A stretch of DNA of 64,000 bases from Cyclobacteriaceae bacterium. Its GTDB lineage: Bacteria > Bacteroidota > Bacteroidia > Cytophagales > Cyclobacteriaceae. A program made the translations under genes and the position numbers. How positions within the stretch are numbered: the first letter of the stretch is position 1; the number at the start of each line of letters is the position of its first letter. The stretch is from positions 1 to 64,000 of the forward strand of contig JAEUUJ010000046.1 of assembly GCA_016786495.1 (NCBI GenBank). The letters are read 5' to 3'. The notes beneath the pieces were generated by a model, which saw only the letters and a list, made by a program, of their open reading frames with translations, had not been told where the DNA came from and made no database searches. Shown here in pieces: positions 57,750 through 64,000 of this stretch.

Positions 57750-59609
57750 TCAGTAGCGCTTGCGTTTCTTCTCGAAATTGCCCGGACGATAACCGCTGCC
57801 GGAACTACCCGCTCCACGGTTTCTTCCTTCGCGTTCGCGCGACTCTTTACCGCGCTGTCCGCTTACACTGCGTTCACGGCTTCCACCTTCTCGGCTTCCG
57901 CCTTCGCGGTGTCCACCTTCCCGGTTTCCACTGCGCTCACGACCACCTTCTTTTGGACCGCTGCGTTCCCAACCACGGCTTCTGGATCCGCCACCGCCAC
58001 TCTTTTGGTCGGTTATCTCTACCCGCACAATCCGGCCGGCATACTCCATTCCTTCAAAACCTTTGATCACGTCTGCGCTTTTCTCTTTATCTACTTCAAA
58101 GAATGAGTAAGCACCTTTCAGATCGATTTTGCCTACGTTTTTCTTGGTGATTCCGCAGCAATCATCCAGGAGTTCCAACAGGGTAGGAACATCCAGTTCA
58201 TCCATCTTGCCGAGGTTAATAAAGAACCTGTCGCCGGTCGAATAGCGTTCAGCTCCGCCACGGTCCGCGCTATTGCCCTTGCTGTCAGCGTTCAGATCCG
58301 GTGCATTGCGATAGTATTCCAGGAAGCGGTTGAACTCAAGCGAGGCGAACCGTTTGATCAGCTCATTTTTGGTGAGGTCTTTCAGTTCTTCGTAAACCGC
58401 GGGCAGGAAAGTTTCAATTTCTGCTTCGTTGACTTTCACCTCGTGTACTTTGCGCATGAGGGCAAGTAACTGTTTCTGACAAACCTCAGGGCCTGTTGGC
58501 ACCGGGATTTTCACAAACGTTGCCTTCAGGATTTTCTCAATCTGCTTGAGCTTGCCGGTTTCCCGGTTGCTCACCATGGCGATTGAGATACCTTTTCTTC
58601 CCGCCCGGGCGGTACGACCACTCCGGTGAGTATAGAATTCCATTTCATCGGGAATGTTGAGGTGGATTACGTGCGTGATGTTATCGACGTCAATTCCGCG
58701 TGCAGCCACATCGGTTGCCACCAGAATCTGCAGCGTACGGTTCCGGAATTTCATCATTACGCGGTCGCGTTGTGCCTGGTTCAAATCCCCGTGAAGGGCA
58801 TCGGCATTGTAGCCGTCTTTCATCAGGCTTTCCGCGATTCGTTGTGTGTCGATCCGGGTACGGCAGAAGATCAATCCGAAAATCTCAGGGTTATAGTCGA
58901 GGATTCGTTTCAGCGCGCTGTATTTGTCGCGCTCCTGCGTTACCACATATTGGTGTTCGATGTTTATGTTTCCGGTGTTCTTCTCACCCACAGTAAGTTC
59001 TTCCGGATCCGACATATAGTTCTTGGCAATCGCCCGAACCTCTTTCGGCATAGTAGCCGAGAAGAGCCACGTAATTTTAGTGTCGGGAGTGGTAGAAAGA
59101 ATCTCATCGATATCTTCCTTGAAGCCCATGTTCAGCATCTCATCAGCTTCGTCAAGTACCACATACTTAATGGTGGTAAGGTTAACGGCTTTTTTGCCGA
59201 GGAGGTCAATCAAGCGGCCCGGTGTGGCCACGATGATTTGTGCACCGCGTTTTACCTTCCGGATTTGCTCGCTGATGCTGGCTCCGCCATACACTGCTAC
59301 GATGTTGAGTTTCTTGAAACGTTCGCTGAAGTTTTCGAGGTCGCTAACGATTTGCAGGCCGAGCTCGCGCGTAGGGGCGAGCACCAATGCCTGGGTCTCT
59401 TTTGAATTGTCGTCAACCAGTTCCAGTAAGGGAAGACCGAATGCGGCTGTTTTTCCGGTTCCGGTCTGGGCAAGGCCGATAAAATCGCGGTTGCCTGTTA
59501 ACAATAGGGGAATTGCTTTTTCCTGAATAGGCGTGGGGGTTTCGAAGCCGATCAATTGAACAGCATCCGATAACCCCTTGGACAATCCAAGGGATTGAAA
59601 TGTTTTCAT
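57750..59609 (-). CDS. deaD: DEAD-box RNA helicase with RGG-like tail
   Basis: A 619-residue DEAD-box helicase. Motifs: Q motif GFETPTPIQEKAIP, I AQTGTGKTAA, II LDEADEML, III SATMP, V ATDVAARGIDV and VI HRSGRTARAG. Residues about 465-545 form a DbpA/CsdA-type RNA-binding domain (VPTLLELLDDCCGITKKNVG), and the last about 75 residues are Arg/Gly/Ser/Glu-rich repeats such as GGSREGGSRE. It probably unwinds RNA duplexes in ribosome assembly or cold adaptation. Its leader is about 125 bases and contains a long inverted repeat, which fits post-transcriptional control. Confidence 0.94.
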   Translation of the reverse strand: MKTFQSLGLSKGLSDAVQLIGFETPTPIQEKAIPLLLTGNRDFIGLAQTGTGKTAAFGLPLLELVDDNSKETQALVLAPTRELGLQIVSDLENFSERFKKLNIVAVYGGASISEQIRKVKRGAQIIVATPGRLIDLLGKKAVNLTTIKYVVLDEADEMLNMGFKEDIDEILSTTPDTKITWLFSATMPKEVRAIAKNYMSDPEELTVGEKNTGNINIEHQYVVTQERDKYSALKRILDYNPEIFGLIFCRTRIDTQRIAESLMKDGYNADALHGDLNQAQRDRVMMKFRNRTLQILVATDVAARGIDVDNITHVIHLNIPDEMEFYTHRSGRTARAGRKGISIAMVSNRETGKLKQIEKILKATFVKIPVPTGPEVCQKQLLALMRKVHEVKVNEAEIETFLPAVYEELKDLTKNELIKRFASLEFNRFLEYYRNAPDLNADSKGNSADRGGAERYSTGDRFFINLGKMDELDVPTLLELLDDCCGITKKNVGKIDLKGAYSFFEVDKEKSADVIKGFEGMEYAGRIVRVEITDQKSGGGGSRSRGWERSGPKEGGRERSGNREGGHREGGSREGGSRERSVSGQRGKESREREGRNRGAGSSGSGYRPGNFEKKRKRY

Positions 59610-59640
59610 AAATGGGTTAAAAATTAAAAAGTTACAGGAG

Positions 59641-59716
59641 CAACGTCATTGCGAGGAGATCCCTTGAACACCGAGGCCTCCCGAACGTGTCGGGCCGGTA
59701 AAACGGGATGACGTTG
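59641..59716 (-). repeat. Large imperfect inverted repeat in the helicase leader
   Basis: Outer arms CAACGTCAT (59641-59649) and ATGACGTTG (59708-59716) are perfectly complementary; inside, ACC.GG/CC.GGT pairs and a CCCGA/TCGGG hairpin (59680-59694) continue the structure. It lies between the helicase start codon (59609) and the predicted promoter (59738-59745), so it is transcribed in the 5' leader. The GTCATTGCGAG start resembles interspersed intergenic repeats, so it may be a repeat copy that inserted there. Confidence 0.6.
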
Positions 59717-59737
59717 CACTGTCGTATTTCCAAAGTG

Positions 59738-59745
59738 CAAAGGTA
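59738..59745 (-). promoter_or_regulatory. -7 promoter box of the DEAD-box helicase gene
   Basis: On the minus strand TACCTTTG matches the consensus exactly. The implied leader is about 125 bases and includes the large inverted repeat. No clear -33 element was seen. Confidence 0.5.
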
Positions 59746-59884
59746 CGCTTAATAATCGGTAAAGCCTTGATTGGCCCGGAATTAGAGCACTAATATGGAT
59801 ATTGTTGCAAATCGCAGAATAAACTTGTGACATTTCGTGTTACAGCCGTAAATATTCTGTGGCTTAAACCTGTTAGTTTTACAT

Positions 59885-61162
59885 ATGCTTCACACATCTG
59901 CCCTCCGTAGAGTTGCCATCGTTGGCTACAACCGGATTCCCTTCGCCAGACAAAATACGGCTTATGCCAAAGCCGGCAACCAGGATATGCTGGTCGCAGC
60001 ACTGAACGGGTTGATCGTTCGCTATAACCTGAGCGGAGAGTTGCTGGGCGAAGTTGCGTGCGGAGCGGTAATCAAACACAGTTGGGAATTCAATCTCACG
60101 CGTGAAAGTGTGATGAGCACATCACTCGACCCGAGAACACCTGCCTGTGATCTTCAGCAGGCATGCGATACGGGAATTGAAACCGCAGTATACATCGCCA
60201 ACAAAATTGCCCTCGGTCAGATTGACGCCGGTATTGCCGGGGGAGTCGATTCAACCAGTAATGTTCCGCTGGTGTTGGGCGAGAAGCTGAGAAAAATATT
60301 GCTGGCAGCAAACCGTGCGAAAACATTTGGCGGAAAACTGAGCGAGTTTTTGAAAATCCGTCCGGGACAGCTTGCTCCCGTTGCACCTGCCAATGTTGAA
60401 CCGAGAACCGGCCTTTCGATGGGGGGCCACACGGAAATTACAGCTAAGCACTATGGGATTTCGCGGCAGGATCAGGACGCCTTTGCGCTGGAGAGTCATC
60501 AGAAGATGGTGAAGGCTTACGAGTCAGGATTTTTTGCCGACATGCTTACACCGTATGAAGGCTTGACCCGCGACAATAACCTGCGAAGCGACAGCAGCCT
60601 GGAGAAACTTGCCAAACTTAAACCCGCATTCGATAAACAACATGGTTCGTTAACGGCTGGCAATTCATCACCGCTTACCGATGGCGCTTCGTGCATTCTA
60701 CTGGCTACGGAAGAATGGGCCCGCGCACGCAATCTGCCGGTACTTGCGTACCTCAGCTATGCCGAACTTGCTGCCATCGAATACGTGGAGGCCAGGCACA
60801 ATTTATTGCTTGCACCAGTCTACGCATCGAACCGGATGCTGAAGAAAGCGAAGCTGACGTTACAGGATTTTGATTTTTATGAAATTCATGAGGCATTTGC
60901 GGCACAGGTGCTGGCTACCCTGAAGATTTGGGAAAGCGATCAGCTAAGCCAACTCTTTGGCGTTGATGCATTGGGTAGCATTGACAGAAATAAACTGAAC
61001 GTAAACGGAAGCAGTCTGGCGGCTGGTCATCCATTTGCCGCAACCGGTGGCCGGGTATTAGCGACCATGGCCAAACTGCTTCATCAGAAAGGATCGGGCC
61101 GTGGATTTATTTCGGTGTGTGCGGCAGGCGGCCAGGGCATTACGGCTATTCTTGAAAAATAG
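59885..61162 (+). CDS. Acetyl-CoA C-acyltransferase (thiolase)
   Basis: A 425-residue thiolase. The nucleophilic Cys is in DLQQACDTGIETAV (about residue 94), the His in YEIHEAFAAQV, and the third motif in VNGSSLAAGHPFAATGGRV followed by CAAGGQGI. The length and the sequence around the Cys resemble FadI-type long-chain thiolases of beta-oxidation more than the biosynthetic type. It is not next to a fadJ-like gene; its partner may be elsewhere. It starts 275 bases from the helicase on the opposite strand, and a small membrane protein gene follows by three bases. Confidence 0.9.
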   Translation: MLHTSALRRVAIVGYNRIPFARQNTAYAKAGNQDMLVAALNGLIVRYNLSGELLGEVACGAVIKHSWEFNLTRESVMSTSLDPRTPACDLQQACDTGIETAVYIANKIALGQIDAGIAGGVDSTSNVPLVLGEKLRKILLAANRAKTFGGKLSEFLKIRPGQLAPVAPANVEPRTGLSMGGHTEITAKHYGISRQDQDAFALESHQKMVKAYESGFFADMLTPYEGLTRDNNLRSDSSLEKLAKLKPAFDKQHGSLTAGNSSPLTDGASCILLATEEWARARNLPVLAYLSYAELAAIEYVEARHNLLLAPVYASNRMLKKAKLTLQDFDFYEIHEAFAAQVLATLKIWESDQLSQLFGVDALGSIDRNKLNVNGSSLAAGHPFAATGGRVLATMAKLLHQKGSGRGFISVCAAGGQGITAILEK

Positions 61163-61165
61163 ACT

Positions 61166-61426
61166 ATGGAAGGTAAATCAAACGCCAAGCTTTATTATCT
61201 CTTCTCGATTATTTGTGGTACGTGGTTTCTGATCACGGGCTGGTTTTGGGCCTACTTTGCTTCCCTCATCATTTCATATCCGGTGGCATTGATCGGAATC
61301 TTCCTGTGGAGCCGCGGGCGAAAGCTCAATCCCGGCAGTCGGGCAAACCCGATTGCCTTGTGGCTTCATGTTGCGGGCCTTGCCGTGTCACTCATCGCGT
61401 TGATAGCGTTGTTCATTTACAATTGA
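61166..61426 (+). CDS. Small membrane protein of unknown function
   Basis: An 86-residue protein with two to three hydrophobic helices (LYYLFSIICGTWFLITGW; ASLIISYPVALIGIFLW; AGLAVSLIALIALFIYN) joined by a basic loop (SRGRKLNPGSRANP). It starts three bases after the thiolase stop and so is probably cotranslated. I do not recognise the family. The coding nature is supported by the clean start, the hydrophobic pattern and the operon position. Confidence 0.7.
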   Translation: MEGKSNAKLYYLFSIICGTWFLITGWFWAYFASLIISYPVALIGIFLWSRGRKLNPGSRANPIALWLHVAGLAVSLIALIALFIYN

Positions 61427-61458
61427 CCGGATGCGGTAAAACATGTTGCCGGATTTTT

Positions 61459-61466
61459 TATTTTTG
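61459..61466 (+). promoter_or_regulatory. -7 promoter box of the 61556 gene
   Basis: TATTTTTG is an exact consensus match; the implied leader is about 85 bases. It lies between two copies of the hexamer TGCCGG (about 61446 and 61465). Confidence 0.45.
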
Positions 61467-61555
61467 CCGGCATTACTCGCGTTTATCCGTACGTGGATGA
61501 GCAGGTAGCACGTTTATAGTTCGAAAGCAGGGGAGTGTGTTACTTCCCATAAAGT

Positions 61556-62266
61556 ATGAGCAGGCTTTTTTTCTTAGTGTGGTTGTTATTGGCCGCCAGC
61601 GCGGGTATCGCGCAACAGAATTTCATCAATGTTCCATCCGTTGAGGCAACAAAGGCCGGTAAATTCTTCTTTCAGCAGCAGCTCAACTTCAACGAGATTA
61701 TTCAGTCTAACACCACCATCGACTACGGGCTCGGCAAAGGTTTCGAGATTGGGTTGAATGTGCTGGGATTGAATTATGTCGAGAAAACGAATTCGTTATT
61801 CCTGAACGATCGCAACGACCGTGATCCCTACGATCCGTTGCTGACGGTTAATGCGCTTAAGCAGTTCGAACTCAGTGAGATTGTGTCACTCGCTTTGGGC
61901 ACGCAGATCGGTGTGAACGTGGATTTTGATAATCGTTACCGGCCGGCCAACCTGACCTATCTTAACGCGCGGTTTCAGGATGTAATCTGGGAGGATTGTG
62001 TATTCGTAGCAGGAACCTACTACAACTCCAGACATTACGGAGGCGCAGGAAATCGCGTAGGGGGCTGGGTGGCAGCCGAAGTTCCCCTGGCTGAGAAATG
62101 GCATGTGATGGGTGAAAGTGTGATCGGTAACAATGCGATCAGTTATTCTTCCGTTGGGGTTATTTTCTACCCGCGCCCCAGAATTCCGCTCACATTGGGC
62201 GTTCAAATTCCGAACACGGCTCACAACGCCTATGCACTCGTGTTTGAGTTTACAATAACTCCGTAG
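61556..62266 (+). CDS. Predicted outer-membrane beta-barrel protein
   Basis: A 236-residue exported protein with a signal peptide ending at about residue 20 (ASAGIAQQ). The mature part consists of alternating amphipathic strands (TTIDYGLGKGFEIGLNVLGL; LGTQIGVNVDFDN; GLNYV) and ends YALVFEFTITP, with hydrophobic residues near the end as expected of an outer-membrane barrel, about 10-12 strands. No family was recognised by eye. It has its own promoter and appears to be transcribed alone. Possible roles include channel formation or structural support. Confidence 0.7.
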   Translation: MSRLFFLVWLLLAASAGIAQQNFINVPSVEATKAGKFFFQQQLNFNEIIQSNTTIDYGLGKGFEIGLNVLGLNYVEKTNSLFLNDRNDRDPYDPLLTVNALKQFELSEIVSLALGTQIGVNVDFDNRYRPANLTYLNARFQDVIWEDCVFVAGTYYNSRHYGGAGNRVGGWVAAEVPLAEKWHVMGESVIGNNAISYSSVGVIFYPRPRIPLTLGVQIPNTAHNAYALVFEFTITP

Positions 62267-62322
62267 TTCGCTTGAAGTTTGCAGGCGGAGTTGCTACTTT
62301 ACCAGCATAAAACAAATCTCTT

Positions 62323-62637
62323 ATGTTGGTTGAAGTTAACACCGATCGGAATATCCCAAACAGCGAACGCCTGATCAACTATTGCAAGTCTACCATTGAA
62401 GCTGAGCTCGCCCGCTTCGATGAATATATTACACGTGTGGAAGTACACCTGAGCGATGAAAATGGCGCGAAAGGCGGAGATGACGACAAACGTTGCCTGA
62501 TCGAAACCAAGCTAAAAGGGAAGAGTCCGGTGGCTGTAAAAAATACCGCATCCAATATTGATGATGCGATCAGTGGCGCAATTGATAAGATTACCAAAGT
62601 GCTGGAAACATCGCTCGATAAAATGCGCAATCACTGA
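62323..62637 (+). CDS. HPF/RaiA-like ribosome-associated protein
   Basis: A 104-residue protein with the beta-alpha-beta-beta-beta-alpha layout of hibernation-promoting factors: VEVNTDRNIPNSERLINYC, VEVHLSDENGAKGGDDDKRC, then SPVAVKNTASNIDDAISGAI and a C-terminal KITKVLETSLDK. It lacks the usual long C-terminal dimerisation domain, so it would be a short type. HPF proteins bind the 30S subunit and inactivate ribosomes in stationary phase. Divergence from typical HPF is large, so the ribosomal role is inferred from fold alone. It stands alone between the barrel gene and the convergent MBL gene. Confidence 0.75.
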   Translation: MLVEVNTDRNIPNSERLINYCKSTIEAELARFDEYITRVEVHLSDENGAKGGDDDKRCLIETKLKGKSPVAVKNTASNIDDAISGAIDKITKVLETSLDKMRNH

Positions 62638-62639
62638 GG

Positions 62640-63485
62640 TTACTGAAACAGCGAAAGCTGAACCTGAAGAAAATGGACAGGCGGCCGTACCGGTTTGCTG
62701 CGAAGGCCGAGGTTGTTTTCGATGTGATAAAGTTCGGACTCGCGTTCCCGCGACATCACGGCGATGTGTGTCGAGTGTGCAATACCGCTGAATAACTCTT
62801 CTACGATATCAGGCGTATTGTTGTTTTGGGATAAGTGCGACAGGAACAGATGCGTCATGAATGGCGGGCGGTGATCCAGGAACAACTTGAGCGCCTGTCG
62901 ATTGGAGAGGTGACCTTTACCACCCCGGATACGACTTTTCAGTTGAAACGGGTACGAACCGAACTCAAGCATGTGCTCATCGTAGTTGCTTTCCAGAAAT
63001 GCGGCATGACATTGTGCGAAGTGCTGCGTAACGTGATAGCACGGAAAGCCGATATCGGTGAAAATGCCCACCGTAACGGAATCGCTTGCCACAACAAAGT
63101 TGTGCGGGTCGTTTGCATCGTGCGTGATTGGAAATGCCGTAACGGATATCTTACCCACCTGCACCGGCTGATACGGGCTGAACGAATTAATTAAGCCGGC
63201 CTCAATTTCATTGCCGAGATTACCATACAGAATGGTGCCCGGTGTGATAAACACCGGAAGTTTATACTTCTTTGAGAATGCCGGTACACCGTGAATATGA
63301 TCGCCATGTTCATGGGTGATAAACACGGCCTTGATCCGGCTTATCGGGATATCGAGCCGTTTCAAACGCTTCTCAACTTCGCGGCATGAGATTCCGACAT
63401 CGATGAGTACGCCCTCTTCATCGTTGCCGAGATAATAGCAGTTACCATTGCTACCGGAATTGAGCGAAGCGACAAAAAGCGACAT
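62640..63485 (-). CDS. MBL-fold metallohydrolase, YycJ/WalJ-like
   Basis: A 281-residue metallo-beta-lactamase-fold enzyme. Metal motifs are FITHEHGDHIHGV (HxHxDH), ITHDANDPHNF and LSHLSQNNNTPDIVEELF; the start SLNSGSNGNCYYLG is typical of the YycJ subfamily. In Firmicutes this protein is linked to cell wall control and has 5'-3' DNA exonuclease features. The Bacteroidota role is not established. It converges with the HPF-like gene, with two bases between the stop codons. It is complete and of normal length. Confidence 0.9.
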   Translation of the reverse strand: MSLFVASLNSGSNGNCYYLGNDEEGVLIDVGISCREVEKRLKRLDIPISRIKAVFITHEHGDHIHGVPAFSKKYKLPVFITPGTILYGNLGNEIEAGLINSFSPYQPVQVGKISVTAFPITHDANDPHNFVVASDSVTVGIFTDIGFPCYHVTQHFAQCHAAFLESNYDEHMLEFGSYPFQLKSRIRGGKGHLSNRQALKLFLDHRPPFMTHLFLSHLSQNNNTPDIVEELFSGIAHSTHIAVMSRERESELYHIENNLGLRSKPVRPPVHFLQVQLSLFQ

Positions 63486-63535
63486 GATGCAAAGATAACT
63501 GTACCGGCTGACAAATTCTGTCGCGGCTGCGCGAT

Positions 63536-63575
63536 AAAAAAAATCGCCCGCTGGTGTGTACCAGTCAGGCGATTT
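63536..63575 (-). terminator. Intrinsic terminator after the Hsp20-like gene
   Basis: Outer arms AAATCGCC (63541-63548) and GGCGATTT (63568-63575), inner CTGG/CCAG. On the minus strand the stem is followed by a T-run (A-run 63536-63543). Confidence 0.85.
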
Positions 63576-63599
63576 CCCAACGCGGGTTAAACATCGTGT

Positions 63600-63974
63600 T
63601 TAGCTCGCTTTAATCGTTTTATTGTAACCGTTTGAGAATTCATTGAACGGAAGCTCAACCACCAGCTCATTATCATCGTAATGTGCCTGAATCCCGCTAA
63701 TCTCAATGAAATAGGGAATGGCGTTGTTGTAGATGATCTGCGGAAGCTGAACTTCTTTACCGGCCGAGTCCATCGGAATCATGTAAAAGATGATCAACTC
63801 GTTATTGTGTACCTCTGCCTGCAGGGTATCGCGATTAACTCCCGGAACACGTACGCGCACTTCATGGCGGTCGGCTTCTTCCCGGATCGAAATAAACGGC
63901 TCGCTGATGCCACCGCTAAGCGTATTTAAAATATCAACCGAAGTTAACAGGTCTTTAAATTTCTTCTTCTTCAT
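63600..63974 (-). CDS. Hsp20/alpha-crystallin-like small protein
   Basis: A 124-residue protein with an alpha-crystallin-type beta sandwich: PFISIREEADRHEVRVRVPG, VNRDTLQAEVHNNELIIFY and a closing AHYDDNELVVELPFNEF. The VPGVNRDTL pattern matches the domain core; the usual I-x-I C-terminal motif is not evident. Typical members are ATP-independent chaperones that hold unfolded proteins. The N-terminus is short and basic (MKKKKFKDLL). The start at 63974 is close to the window end, so upstream partners cannot be seen. It is a distant member, so function is inferred. Confidence 0.75.
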   Translation of the reverse strand: MKKKKFKDLLTSVDILNTLSGGISEPFISIREEADRHEVRVRVPGVNRDTLQAEVHNNELIIFYMIPMDSAGKEVQLPQIIYNNAIPYFIEISGIQAHYDDNELVVELPFNEFSNGYNKTIKAS

Positions 63975-64000
63975 CGCTTGGCTCTCCTTTCGCAGGTAAG

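Noticed and set aside
58626..59526. Plus-strand open frames of 259 and 167 codons inside the helicase
   Set aside because: Antisense to conserved DEAD-box motifs and without recognisable domains.
1..64000. CRISPR array, prophage or insertion sequence
   Set aside because: No evenly spaced direct repeats, no cas genes, no phage structural genes and no transposase frame were found in the window.

Overview
The window looks like a chromosomal segment of a Bacteroidota bacterium, most likely of the Cytophagales. This rests on several signs: type IX secretion proteins (a PorP/SprF-like protein and a protein with a CHU_C-type C-terminal sorting domain), a HmuY/HmuR-type haem uptake pair, promoter boxes of the Bacteroidota form TAnnTTTG, short lysine-rich histone H1-like proteins, and a SufBCDSE operon followed by a DUF59 protein and a bacilliredoxin. 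The genus is not assigned. Most of the window is ordinary core chromosome. No rRNA, prophage, IS transposase or CRISPR array was seen.

Layout. 1-1290: end of a LuxR-type response regulator, then a repeat-rich accessory stretch around a solitary GIY-YIG nuclease. 1291-9841: haem acquisition, with an hmuTUVS-like operon (periplasmic binding protein, permease, ATPase, cytoplasmic haem factor), an AraC/PchR-type regulator on the other strand, and a TonB receptor with a HmuY lipoprotein. 9944-14525: DUF4920 and DUF3817 proteins, an aconitase with a histone-like tail, FolE and QueD. 14588-17272: a large FG-GAP/VCBS surface protein. 17334-22738: a compact block of two GNAT-like paralogues, two stand-alone acyl carrier proteins, a cytochrome P450, a TIGR03032-like protein, a CysH-type reductase and a sugar-nucleotide-epimerase-like SDR; this resembles an undescribed small biosynthetic locus. 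22735-25799: a PorP/SprF-like protein, a frameshifted Na+/H+ antiporter and a bacilliredoxin. 25848-31424: the Suf Fe-S assembly operon. 31510-32312: an Lrp-type regulator and, divergently, a tRNA-like RNA with its own terminator.

32385-43772: acyl-CoA ligase, TolB-like propeller protein, GH3 glycosidase, ClC channel, a conserved protein of unknown function, AGCS symporter, arginase-family enzyme and SixA. 43884-53379: topoisomerase I, sirtuin, CoaX, a TPR-like exported protein, an SpmA-SpmB fusion, RsmE, acyl-CoA-binding protein, a tiny membrane protein and citrate synthase. 53451-63974: prohibitin-like protein, a channel-like membrane protein, an MreB paralogue, a PlsC-type acyltransferase, two H1-like proteins, a DEAD-box helicase with a structured leader, thiolase, small membrane and outer-membrane proteins, an HPF-like protein, a YycJ-type MBL hydrolase and an Hsp20-like protein.

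The strongest candidates for something new are the tRNA-like RNA (32099-32257), the ACP/GNAT/P450 block (17334-22738), the aconitase with a histone-like tail, and the GIY-YIG gene lying between inverted copies of an interspersed repeat. All names come from reading motifs and gene order; no database search was run.
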